Source of the DNA: Betaproteobacteria bacterium HGW-Betaproteobacteria-22
GTDB taxonomy: Bacteria > Pseudomonadota > Gammaproteobacteria > Burkholderiales > Methylophilaceae
Direction: 5' to 3'
Length of the DNA stretch: 64,000 nucleotides
Assembly (NCBI GenBank): GCA_002842285.1
Contig: PHCJ01000005.1
Coordinates: forward strand, 30,777 to 94,776
The notes below the pieces were generated by a model that ran no database searches, was not told the DNA's origin, and was given only the letters and a program-made list of their open reading frames with translations. Shown here piece after piece: positions 1 to 7,973 of this stretch (position 1 is its first letter; the number at the start of each line of letters is the position of its first letter). The position numbers were made by a program, and so were the translations under genes.

Positions 1-2
1 CA

Positions 3-146
3 ATGCTTCAACACCATCCGGCTTCGCTGATAATGCACACTAAAGCTAACAAGTTGGCAAATGTTGCTAAAAGTGGCAGCGCCGAAAAGTTTGATGGATT
101 TTTTGCACGAAAAAGATGCAGAATGGCCAAGTTGACATTCAAGTAG
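3..146 (+). pseudogene. Unidentified C-terminal coding fragment, open to the window edge
   Basis: A reading frame runs from the left edge to a TAG at 144-146 (47 codons). It is basic near its end (ARKRCRMAKLTFK). Its last part has a shortened relative near 34.15 kb on the other strand, where the frame ends ...NKTKVNKLAFK. I do not recognise the family. The two copies look like the decayed end of one mobile or duplicated gene. The true start, if there is one, lies outside the window. Confidence 0.25.
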
Positions 147-175
147 GTGTGAAATCGCCTAATGGAAAATCTGAG
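128..175 (+). repeat. 48-bp dispersed repeat, copy 1
   Basis: This stretch matches the reverse complement of 34107-34154 at 44 of 48 positions, counted by eye. The similarity continues to the left: 19-60 resembles the sequence next to the second copy, but the second copy lacks the bases between two occurrences of a short CAAGTTG motif. That pattern fits deletion between short direct repeats. The repeat lies beside the integrase remnant. Confidence 0.6.
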
Positions 176-176
176 T

Positions 177-407
177 TTAACGTGCCCATAGCATGTTAAT
201 ATTCAATTTGTTTATTTCAAAGCGATATTTGAATCGCCAGTATTTTGAGCCGTTAGGTACGATTTCCAAGTATAATCCATCGGTATCTGCCTTTTTTGCT
301 GGCCTTGTGAAGAGCCTGAAAGTGCTGACACTCAATAAGGGGTTAGGCTCATAATCATTTGGTAAAGGGTTAGGGCGTATTAATTGTATCATTAAATATG
401 CCCCCAA
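177..407 (-). pseudogene. Tyrosine integrase N-terminal remnant
   Basis: The 76-residue frame contains KKADTDGLYLEIVPNGSKYWRFKYRF. This matches the start of prophage and island integrases (DUF4102-type arm-binding domain, normally LxxxKP...GLYLxVxPxGSKxWRxxYR). It stops straight after this motif, so about 320 residues, including the catalytic Arg-His-Arg-Tyr residues, are missing. It sits on the 3' side of tRNA-Leu, the usual position for an integrase of a tRNA-targeted element. I read it as the scar of a lost genomic island. Confidence 0.6.
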
Positions 408-518
408 ATAATTAGGATTCTATTGGATTTCTCTGGATGGTACAGGATTTTTATATTGATTAACTTGTTGATTTTTATGGGTAAGTTAAATGTTGCTGTA
501 CTTTTTAGGACTTAGCAG

Positions 519-603
519 TGGTGCCCAGAAGAGAACTCGAATCTCCACATCTTTCGATACTAGTACCTGAAACTAGCGCGTCTACCAATTCCGCCATCTG
601 GGC
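519..603 (-). tRNA. tRNA-Leu (CAG anticodon)
   Basis: The reverse complement starts GCCCAGATGGCGGAATTGG, has a variable arm of the class II type, the T-loop motif TTCGAGT and an encoded CCA at 519-521. The 7-nt anticodon loop TTCAGGT gives anticodon CAG. Length is 85 nt with CCA. The 3' end faces the integrase remnant, so it may have served as an attachment site. Confidence 0.95.
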
Positions 604-656
604 TTATTAACTTTACAAGCTAATCAAGGCGTTGAATTTTATATTAAAGGTTATAT

Positions 657-3128
657 TTGTCAATGACAAAACACAAAAATAGTAATAAAACTAAAAGAAA
701 TAATGACCCACATGCGGCGCGCGAAGCGAGTCGCTACGAAACGCCGTTGCCTAGTCGGGAGTTGATTTTATCAACAATGGCGGAGCAAGGTATTCCTCTC
801 AGCGTTGAACAGCTTTATCTTTTTCTGGATATCAGCGACCAGGAACGTGATGTGTTTAATAAACGCCTGAATGCCATGGAACGTGACGGGCAGATTATTA
901 AGAATCGGAAAGGTGCGCTATGTATCGTTGATAAACTGGATTTGATCGCCGGTGTGGTACAAGGCCATCCTGATGGCTTTGGTTTTTTGATTCCCGACGA
1001 CAAGACCAAAACCCATGGTGAAGATTTATTTTTGAGCCCGAAAGAAATGTCGCAAGTGATGCATGGTGACCGTGCCATGGTGCGTGTAAGTGGCTTAGAT
1101 CGAAGAGGGCGTCCTGAGGGCAAGATTGTTGAAGTATTAGAGCGCCGTACACAGCAATTGGTCGGACGTGTGATTCAAAGTGCAGGCGTAACCATTGTCG
1201 CTGCCGAAGATAAGCGCATTAATCTGGATATATTAATTCCCTATCATTTGGATAAGGGCGCAAAGCCTGGCCAGGTGGTGATGGTGAAGCTGACCGCGCA
1301 GCCCTCAAGTCATGCACAGCCAATGGGTGAGGTTACCGAAATTCTCGGTAATTATGCTGACAGTGGCATGGAAATTGAAATCGCGTTGCGTAAACATAAT
1401 TTACCTTATGAGTTTAGTGCTGAAGCCATCAAGCTTGCAGAGTCGTATCCTAAGCTAGTGCAGCCGGCAGATTATCAAGGCCGTATCGATTGCAGGGAAA
1501 TGCCGCTGATTACGATAGACGGTGAAACCGCGCGTGATTTTGACGATGCGGTATTTGCTGAGCCGCAAGGTAAAGGCTGGCGTTTGGTGGTGGCGATTGC
1601 TGACGTGAGTTTTTATGTGAAGCCTGGAGATGCCCTGGATAAAGGCGCAATCGAACGTGGTAACTCGGTGTATTTTCCGCGCCGTGTGATTCCGATGCTA
1701 CCGGAGGCGCTGTCTAACGGACTGTGTTCGCTTAACCCTGATGTAGAGCGCTTGTGCATGATTTGTGATATGCAGCTAGATGGCGCAGGCATCGTGAAGC
1801 AATACAAGTTTTATCCGTCTGTGATGCGTTCAAAGGCACGCATGACTTACACGCAGGTGTATGACATTCTGCAGAATCCACAAGGCAATCTGGCACAAGA
1901 ATATACCTGGTTAAAACCGCATTTAAATCATCTATATAGCGTATATCAGCTGCTGCAAGCACAACGAGAAAAGCGCGGTGCGATTGAGTTTGAGTCATCT
2001 GAAACGATCATGATTTTTAATGATTACGGCAAAATTGAACGCATAGAGCCCAGTACACGCAACGAAGCGCATAAACTGATTGAGGAATGCATGCTGGCAG
2101 CCAATGTCTGCTCTGCTGAGTTCTTACAAAAGCATGAGCATCCTGCCTTGTATCGTATCCATGAAGGCCCAACCCCAGAAAAACTGGAACTTTTGCGTAC
2201 ATTTATGGGGGAGTTTGGCTTTGGTGTGGGCGGAGGGGATTCGCCGCATGCTAAAGACTACGGTAAACTGCTCGCGCGCATAAAAGACCGCCCTGACGCG
2301 CAGTTATTGCAAACCGTACTACTGCGTTCAATGCAGCAGGCTGTGTATAGCCCCGATAACGTTGGTCATTTTGGTTTGGCATATGAAGCTTATACACATT
2401 TTACTTCGCCCATACGCCGCTATCCTGATTTGCTGATACATCGCGCTATTAAAGCGGTGCTTAAAGGCGAGCGTTATAAAGCAGGGGATTGGCATAGCTT
2501 GGGGGAACAATGCTCGATGACCGAGCGCAGAGCTGACGATGCGACACGCGACGTTACCAACTGGCTAAAATGTTTTTACATGCAGGATAAGATTGGCGAG
2601 GAGTTTGAAGGTACAGTGGCCGGCGTTACCAGTTTCGGCTTGTTTGTAGCGCTTGATGGCGTTTATGTAGAAGGCCTATTGCATGTGACAGAATTGGGCA
2701 ATGATTATTTCCATTATGATAAGGCACGTCATGAAATGGCGGGCGAACGTACAGGGGTGCGCTATCGTTTGGGTGAGAGACTGACAATTAAAGTAACACG
2801 TGTGGATCTCGAAACCACAAAAATTGATTTCACATTGGTTAATAAAAACAATGATTTAGAGAATAAATCTAAAGTTAAAAATAATGATATGCCAATCACA
2901 GTCAAAGCAAGCACAACTAGCAAAACTCATGTAAAATCCGCCCCTCAATTTGAGGCGGATAAATTTGAAACCACTAGCTTTGAAAGAGGTTTGGGATCAA
3001 AACCTAAAACCGCTAAAGCCAAGGGTAAAACTTTAACATTACCTGCCGCAACTAAATCAACATCCGTAAAACAAGCGACCAAACCACATAAGGCCGCCAA
3101 AAAAACAACAAGACGTAAGGTGAAATAA
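657..3128 (+). CDS. rnr: Ribonuclease R
   Basis: This is a 3'-5' exoribonuclease of the RNase II/RNB family, which degrades structured RNA. The order is an N-terminal winged-helix region, cold-shock/OB domains, the RNB catalytic core (TARDFDDAV, with the metal-binding aspartates near residues 290-300), an S1 domain (about 640-725, [14 protein letters not shown]) and a long Lys/Thr-rich tail typical of RNase R. The length of 823 aa is normal. The start is uncertain: TTG at 657 lies 6 nt after AAAGG, while ATG at 663 is 12 nt away. The stop overlaps the rlmB start by one base (TAATG), so the two genes are probably translationally coupled. Confidence 0.96.
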   Translation: MSMTKHKNSNKTKRNNDPHAAREASRYETPLPSRELILSTMAEQGIPLSVEQLYLFLDISDQERDVFNKRLNAMERDGQIIKNRKGALCIVDKLDLIAGVVQGHPDGFGFLIPDDKTKTHGEDLFLSPKEMSQVMHGDRAMVRVSGLDRRGRPEGKIVEVLERRTQQLVGRVIQSAGVTIVAAEDKRINLDILIPYHLDKGAKPGQVVMVKLTAQPSSHAQPMGEVTEILGNYADSGMEIEIALRKHNLPYEFSAEAIKLAESYPKLVQPADYQGRIDCREMPLITIDGETARDFDDAVFAEPQGKGWRLVVAIADVSFYVKPGDALDKGAIERGNSVYFPRRVIPMLPEALSNGLCSLNPDVERLCMICDMQLDGAGIVKQYKFYPSVMRSKARMTYTQVYDILQNPQGNLAQEYTWLKPHLNHLYSVYQLLQAQREKRGAIEFESSETIMIFNDYGKIERIEPSTRNEAHKLIEECMLAANVCSAEFLQKHEHPALYRIHEGPTPEKLELLRTFMGEFGFGVGGGDSPHAKDYGKLLARIKDRPDAQLLQTVLLRSMQQAVYSPDNVGHFGLAYEAYTHFTSPIRRYPDLLIHRAIKAVLKGERYKAGDWHSLGEQCSMTERRADDATRDVTNWLKCFYMQDKIGEEFEGTVAGVTSFGLFVALDGVYVEGLLHVTELGNDYFHYDKARHEMAGERTGVRYRLGERLTIKVTRVDLETTKIDFTLVNKNNDLENKSKVKNNDMPITVKASTTSKTHVKSAPQFEADKFETTSFERGLGSKPKTAKAKGKTLTLPAATKSTSVKQATKPHKAAKKTTRRKVK

Positions 3129-3883
3129 TGAGTGATGCCCGTATCCTATTTGGCTTTCATGCTGTACTAAGCCGTTTGCGCCAGCATAGTGCAAGCGTGC
3201 AGGAAATTTTAATTGACCGTGACCGCGTAGATGCCCGAATGAAAGATTTGCTAACCATTGCAGAGTCTGCAGGTGTGCGCGTGATGCAGGTGGAGCGTAG
3301 CCGTTTAGATGGCATGGCGGGCATGAATGGCCGCCATCAAGGGGTGCTGGCACGCGTGGTTGATACGCCTATCCCGTACAAAGATATACACGATATTTTA
3401 GAGTCTGATTTAACTGAACCAGCATTCTTTTTGATTTTAGATGGGGTAGAAGACCCGCATAATCTGGGTGCCTGCCTGCGTGTGGCCGACGCCATGGGCG
3501 TGCACGCAGTCATTGCGCCAAAAGACCGTGCGGTGGGCCTGAATGCCACCGTGCGCAAGGTGGCCTGTGGCGCCGCTGAAACCGTGCCCTTTATCGCAGT
3601 CACAAATCTGGCAAGAACGATTCGTGAATTAAAAGAGGCGGGAGTGTTTGTAGTGGGCACCACGATGGATGCACCAGCCACCTTGCTCAACACCAAACTT
3701 GAAGGGCCAATTGCGGTTGTATTGGGGGCTGAAGGTGATGGTATGCGCCGCTTAACAGCAGAAACATGTGATGCCTTGATGACTATCCCCATGTTCGGCA
3801 GTGTTGAAAGTCTTAACGTGAGTGTTGCCAGCGGCATTTGCCTGTATGAAGTGCGGCGCCAGCGCGCATTGGCGTCGTTATAA
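3128..3883 (+). CDS. rlmB: 23S rRNA (guanosine-2'-O-)-methyltransferase RlmB
   Basis: This is a SpoU/TrmH-family SPOUT enzyme that methylates the 2'-O of G2251 in 23S rRNA with SAM. At 251 aa it has the usual length. It has the N-terminal substrate-binding domain ([12 protein letters not shown]) and the three SPOUT motifs: [25 protein letters not shown] and [12 protein letters not shown], which form the trefoil knot. It is coupled to rnr by a TAATG overlap, an arrangement common in beta- and gammaproteobacteria. Confidence 0.96.
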   Translation: MSDARILFGFHAVLSRLRQHSASVQEILIDRDRVDARMKDLLTIAESAGVRVMQVERSRLDGMAGMNGRHQGVLARVVDTPIPYKDIHDILESDLTEPAFFLILDGVEDPHNLGACLRVADAMGVHAVIAPKDRAVGLNATVRKVACGAAETVPFIAVTNLARTIRELKEAGVFVVGTTMDAPATLLNTKLEGPIAVVLGAEGDGMRRLTAETCDALMTIPMFGSVESLNVSVASGICLYEVRRQRALASL

Positions 3884-3893
3884 ACCACATCAG

Positions 3894-3917
3894 CCAGCAG
3901 CAGAGTAAGCTGGTTTT
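3894..3917. terminator. Possible weak terminator between rlmB and mqo
   Basis: CCAGC (3894-3898) and GCTGG (3909-3913) can pair over a 10-nt loop and are followed by TTTT. The stem is short. It lies between the convergent genes rlmB and mqo, where a terminator is expected. Confidence 0.35.
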
Positions 3918-3921
3918 AAGG

Positions 3922-5406
3922 TCACGTGCCTAGCTTTAGTGTTGCCAGATTTCTTTTTCTAACAGTTGACGATAGTTGCTTGTTATCTATCAGCGATTCA
4001 CCATAGCTAGGGATTAATGTTTTTAGTTTTTGCTGCCAGTCTTGTGTTTGCAGTTGTTGTTTAAAGCAGCGTTCAATGACACTAAGCATAGCCTGCACCG
4101 AAACAGAAGCCCCTGGAGAGGCACCTAATAATGCCGCAATGTTGCCGTTATGTGACGTGACGACTTCAGTGCCAAATTCAAGCCTGCCGCCTTTTTGGCT
4201 GCATTTCTTGATAATTTGCACACGTTTACCTGCGTGCGCCAATGCCCAGTCATTCGCCTTGGCCTCAGGGTAATACTGGCGTAGCGTTTGCAGACGTGCG
4301 GCGGGAGATTGCATGGCCTCCCCAATCAGGTAACGTGTTAAATCACCATGATAGCGTGCCACGCTTAACATGGGTTTAAGATTGTGTAGCGCAACTGATT
4401 GCAGCAAATCCAAAAATGAGCCTTGTTTTAGAAATTTAGTTGTAAAGCCTGCATACGGGCCATACAGCAGGGCCTTTTGGCCATGAATGACTCTTGTATC
4501 CAAATGCGGAACAGACATGGGCGGAGCGCCGATGGCAGCCTTGCCATAGACTTTGCAGTGATGCTGGTTAATGATTGCCGGATCATGGCACACCAGCCAT
4601 TGACCGCTCACCGGAAAACCGCCATAGCCTTTACTTTCAGGAATACCCGATTTTTGCAGTAATTTGAGAGCGCCACCACCTGCACCTAAAAATACAAAAC
4701 CAGCCTCTAACTGTGTGGTTTTTTTGGTTTGTTTGTTAAGAAAAGTGACTTGCCAATGGCCATTTTCAAGCTGCTTTAATTTTTTAACTTCAGTATGCAG
4801 ATCGAGTTTAAATTGCGCTTGTGATGATAAATGCTCGACTAGGCTGCGTGTCAGGCTGCCAAAATCAATATCAGTGCCATAGGCAACCCTGGTTGCGGCT
4901 ACCTTTTGCTTTGTATCCCGCGCATTCATCATGAGCGGCATCCATTGTTTTAGCGTGTTGAAATCGTCACTAAATTCCATATCTGCAAATAGGTGATGCG
5001 CCTTGAGCAATTGATAGCGTTTTTTAAGGAACGCGACATTGTCTTCACCCCAAACAAAACTTAAATGCGGTGTGGGATTAATGAAATGCTCCGGCGCCGG
5101 CAATATGCTCTGCTCGACTAAGGATGACCATAATTGAAGCGAGATCTCAAATGAGGCGTTGATCGCCAATGCGCGATTAATCTCAATTTCCCCATCGGCA
5201 TTTATGGGGGTGTAATTCAATTCGCAATAACCGGCATGACCTGTGCCCGCATTATTCCAGGCGTCTGTACTTTCAGCCGCGACACGTGTGAGTCGCTCTA
5301 CCATACGGATACTTAGCTTTGGATCCAGGGCATTGAGTAAGGTGGCGAGTGTGGCACTCATGATGCCGCTGCCAACAACTAATATGTCTACTTTTTGATT
5401 GGTCAT
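3922..5406 (-). CDS. mqo: Malate:quinone oxidoreductase
   Basis: This FAD-dependent, membrane-associated enzyme oxidises malate to oxaloacetate and passes electrons to quinone. At 494 aa it has the usual length. The N-terminal dinucleotide-binding motif VVGSGIMSATLATLL and the sequences NAGTGHAGYCELNYTP and LLGASPGASVS are characteristic of the family. Its start lies only 5 nt after the stop of the FHA-decahaem cytochrome gene on the same strand. It is therefore probably cotranscribed with that redox block, an unusual neighbour for mqo. Confidence 0.95.
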   Translation of the reverse strand: MTNQKVDILVVGSGIMSATLATLLNALDPKLSIRMVERLTRVAAESTDAWNNAGTGHAGYCELNYTPINADGEIEINRALAINASFEISLQLWSSLVEQSILPAPEHFINPTPHLSFVWGEDNVAFLKKRYQLLKAHHLFADMEFSDDFNTLKQWMPLMMNARDTKQKVAATRVAYGTDIDFGSLTRSLVEHLSSQAQFKLDLHTEVKKLKQLENGHWQVTFLNKQTKKTTQLEAGFVFLGAGGGALKLLQKSGIPESKGYGGFPVSGQWLVCHDPAIINQHHCKVYGKAAIGAPPMSVPHLDTRVIHGQKALLYGPYAGFTTKFLKQGSFLDLLQSVALHNLKPMLSVARYHGDLTRYLIGEAMQSPAARLQTLRQYYPEAKANDWALAHAGKRVQIIKKCSQKGGRLEFGTEVVTSHNGNIAALLGASPGASVSVQAMLSVIERCFKQQLQTQDWQQKLKTLIPSYGESLIDNKQLSSTVRKRNLATLKLGT

Positions 5407-5411
5407 GTTGG

Positions 5412-7055
5412 TTAAGGTGAATCAGCGTCAGGAATTGAGAGTAAAACATCCACGTCTTTACTTTCAACAATTGCGCCCGTCAACAAACTGAGGCCCTGGT
5501 GTGCCTGATGAAAGTTGTGACAAGACATGCAGTTGCTGGCGATGCGCTTATGCTTAGGTTTGTTTCCTGAGTGGCATAACAGGCAAGACTGTTTATCCGG
5601 GATTGCAATATCAGCACTTGATTGTGAGTCTTCAATCTTGTGACAGGATGTGCACTGCTGTGTGCGGTGTGCCGCGTGGTTGAATTGTGCTTTGGTGAAC
5701 CAGTCAACATTGAGCCACAGTGGCATAATGCGCCATGTAAGGCCTTCTTTCTGCGGGTTTTTTTCAATTTCATGGCAGTAGGCGCAACCGTTTTCTTTCA
5801 GGCTATCCGAGTAGCGGTCAAACGCTTTAGGCGCGTAGAGCTTTAATGTATTAAATACTTGTTGCTCATTACCATGAGGTACCTTAAGTGGATTTTCTTT
5901 ATCACCCAGTTCCAGCAGGTTGGCATGGCAAGTGATGCAGTTTGTTTTAAAGGATAATGGCTTAAATCGCATTTTCTTGCCTTCGGGTTGGTGGCAACTG
6001 GTGCAGCTGAGTTCGCGCACGTCCATCATGCCATTGGGTCCTTGCACTTTGCCTACATGTTGATCATGCGGAAAAATCAGTCCAGATTGTTCAACCGCGC
6101 GTGCTTTATCTGATTGTGCAATGCGTTCTATATCCGTTGGGTTGGGGCCGGTTTTGATGCTAAGCTTGAATTCAGGGTGTTTTTTCTCGAAGTCAGTGAT
6201 GTTAGGCAAGGTGCTTTCGTGGTTGATGTCTTTGATTTTTCCGTGGCACTTAATGCACATGGCATTATCCTGCTTGGCGAGCGGATGCGGCGATTTATGC
6301 TCCTGGTGGCACTCTGCACAGCGCATGCTGCCGATAAAGCGGTGTGCTGCCTTTAAGGCGCGCGCCTGCAAGTCCGGGTCGGCAAGATGCGGTGCAATAT
6401 CCTGATGGCATGTCATGCAGGCTTTATCTGTGACTTTTTCAAATGGGGTTTGGTGGCAATTCACACATTGCGAACCAAATTGACGATGCGATGCTGACAT
6501 ACGCCCGGGACTCCACACGCGGTCAAAGCCGTAGGGGAGTTCAGCCATTTTTGTGTGTAGCTCAGGTATGAGGTTTTGCATGAGAGGCAGCACTAGAAAT
6601 ATCAGTGCAACCAGCGCGGCAAGCCATACTGACAAATGCCATTTAACTTCAAATGCTTTTGGCAAAGGGGCATGTGTGCGTGTCTTAAGGTCCTGGTAGT
6701 CATCGGGCAGCTGGTTGGCGAGCATTAATGAAATCGAGAGGTTCACATCCGGCGGTGCAGGTTCTACATTGAGCTGATAAGGCCCAATCATGACCTGCTT
6801 GCCCTGACTTAACGCAATGTTCTGTAATATTGCGCCATTCACCTCAAGTTCACCATTGACGCTGACTAAATATATCTGCCCGTCATCTAACTCCTTGATG
6901 ACGGCATGGTGCATGGCAATGCGCGGGTCAGCCAAGTGTATACTGCTTTCGGTGCCGCGGCCGATAGTGAGCTCAGTCGAGCTGAGCGTGCGGTAACTGC
7001 GCGCGGGAATGCCGCGAGAATTTTGTGTTATTTTTATAAGTAAACAATTAATCAT
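5412..7055 (-). CDS. FHA domain-decahaem cytochrome c membrane protein
   Basis: The 547-aa protein has an N-terminal FHA fold (about 25-95, with IGRGTESSIHL and HHAVI), one transmembrane helix (about 140-162) and a large region with ten CxxCH haem-c motifs: CVNCH, CMTCH, CAECH, CIKCH, CTSCH, CITCH, CAYCH, CTSCH, CLLCH and CMSCH. The layout suggests a cytoplasmic sensor domain joined to a periplasmic electron conduit. The FHA position that is usually Ser in the SRxH motif reads AMHH, so phosphothreonine binding may be altered or lost. It is 59 nt downstream of the cytochrome b-like gene and 5 nt upstream of mqo. The domains are certain; the physiological role is inferred. Confidence 0.88.
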   Translation of the reverse strand: MINCLLIKITQNSRGIPARSYRTLSSTELTIGRGTESSIHLADPRIAMHHAVIKELDDGQIYLVSVNGELEVNGAILQNIALSQGKQVMIGPYQLNVEPAPPDVNLSISLMLANQLPDDYQDLKTRTHAPLPKAFEVKWHLSVWLAALVALIFLVLPLMQNLIPELHTKMAELPYGFDRVWSPGRMSASHRQFGSQCVNCHQTPFEKVTDKACMTCHQDIAPHLADPDLQARALKAAHRFIGSMRCAECHQEHKSPHPLAKQDNAMCIKCHGKIKDINHESTLPNITDFEKKHPEFKLSIKTGPNPTDIERIAQSDKARAVEQSGLIFPHDQHVGKVQGPNGMMDVRELSCTSCHQPEGKKMRFKPLSFKTNCITCHANLLELGDKENPLKVPHGNEQQVFNTLKLYAPKAFDRYSDSLKENGCAYCHEIEKNPQKEGLTWRIMPLWLNVDWFTKAQFNHAAHRTQQCTSCHKIEDSQSSADIAIPDKQSCLLCHSGNKPKHKRIASNCMSCHNFHQAHQGLSLLTGAIVESKDVDVLLSIPDADSP

Positions 7056-7114
7056 TGAGCGTTTTCAGTGGGTTAGATTTTATGCGGGGCGCTGTGCTTC
7101 GCATCATGCTCACT

Positions 7115-7945
7115 TTACCAATAGACAAAGACAGAAATAATATGTGCAGCCATAGCCACTAACAATGCGACGGTAAAAGGCACATGCAGATAGAGCCATA
7201 TGCCTAAACGTGCGCGATACATTAAATCTTGCCTTGCTCGCCTGACCAGTGACTCACGGCGCACCATGATGGAATATAGTTCACGGTAGAGCTTGCGCTG
7301 ATCTGCAGACACCTGGCTGCCCAGGGCTGTTAGCTCTTTCACAGCCATTGCCGAAGGGCAGTCGGGCTGAAAACCTCGCAACTGATCCAGGAGCCCCAGG
7401 CCGATTGATGTTTCACGACAGGCGCGCAATACGGTATTGTTAATATCATCAGGCATGAGAAGGGCGATTTGACGGGCTAACTTATCAGCTTCGGCGATTC
7501 GCAGCAAAACGCCATCCAGGCTTTCTTCTCCCATATTTTCTGTCATCTGGCGCGGATAGATCATGTAGGTGTAGTTGCCAAAAAAACCACTAGCGACCAC
7601 AATCAGTAAGAATCCATACGCAATAGTGTGCACGTTAAAGCCAAAATTAAATCCACTATGCAATGTGACCAGTACGGTTAATGCGGTACCCAGGTAGATA
7701 TGTGCCGACAGCCAGCCTTGCGTTGCGCCTGTACCGCGATAACGACGTTTGCGAATGCCGTACCATGTCATCCACAGCACCATCAATGCGGAAATAGTAC
7801 CTAACGTGTAGCCGTACCAACTGCCCCCATAGTGACCCACGGTAGGCTCAAAGACAAGAAAAGCGGCAAAGGCAATCAGAATGACAATCACTGCCAACTT
7901 GAAATAGCGATAGTTTTTATAGTCAAAGATATTGCTATGCTGCAT
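7115..7945 (-). CDS. Cytochrome b-like integral membrane protein
   Basis: The 276-aa protein has about five hydrophobic helices (near 15-33, 45-62, 82-100, 105-125 and 245-272). Histidines within or at the edges of helices (AHIYLG, LHSGFNFGFNVHT, YLHVPFT, AAHIIS) are placed as in di-haem cytochrome b/ferric-reductase-like proteins. A soluble segment of about 115 residues separates helices four and five. It lies between the FAD/Fe-S reductase gene (28 nt) and the FHA-decahaem gene (59 nt). It probably moves electrons across the membrane between them; haem binding is inferred from the histidine pattern only. Confidence 0.72.
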   Translation of the reverse strand: MQHSNIFDYKNYRYFKLAVIVILIAFAAFLVFEPTVGHYGGSWYGYTLGTISALMVLWMTWYGIRKRRYRGTGATQGWLSAHIYLGTALTVLVTLHSGFNFGFNVHTIAYGFLLIVVASGFFGNYTYMIYPRQMTENMGEESLDGVLLRIAEADKLARQIALLMPDDINNTVLRACRETSIGLGLLDQLRGFQPDCPSAMAVKELTALGSQVSADQRKLYRELYSIMVRRESLVRRARQDLMYRARLGIWLYLHVPFTVALLVAMAAHIISVFVYW

Positions 7946-7973
7946 GAATGATTCTTTCTGGCCTTTAGGTTAG

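Noticed and set aside
3337..3888. Long antisense open frame of 183 codons opposite rlmB
   Set aside because: A shadow of the real gene's codon bias; its composition is unlike a protein and rlmB is certain.
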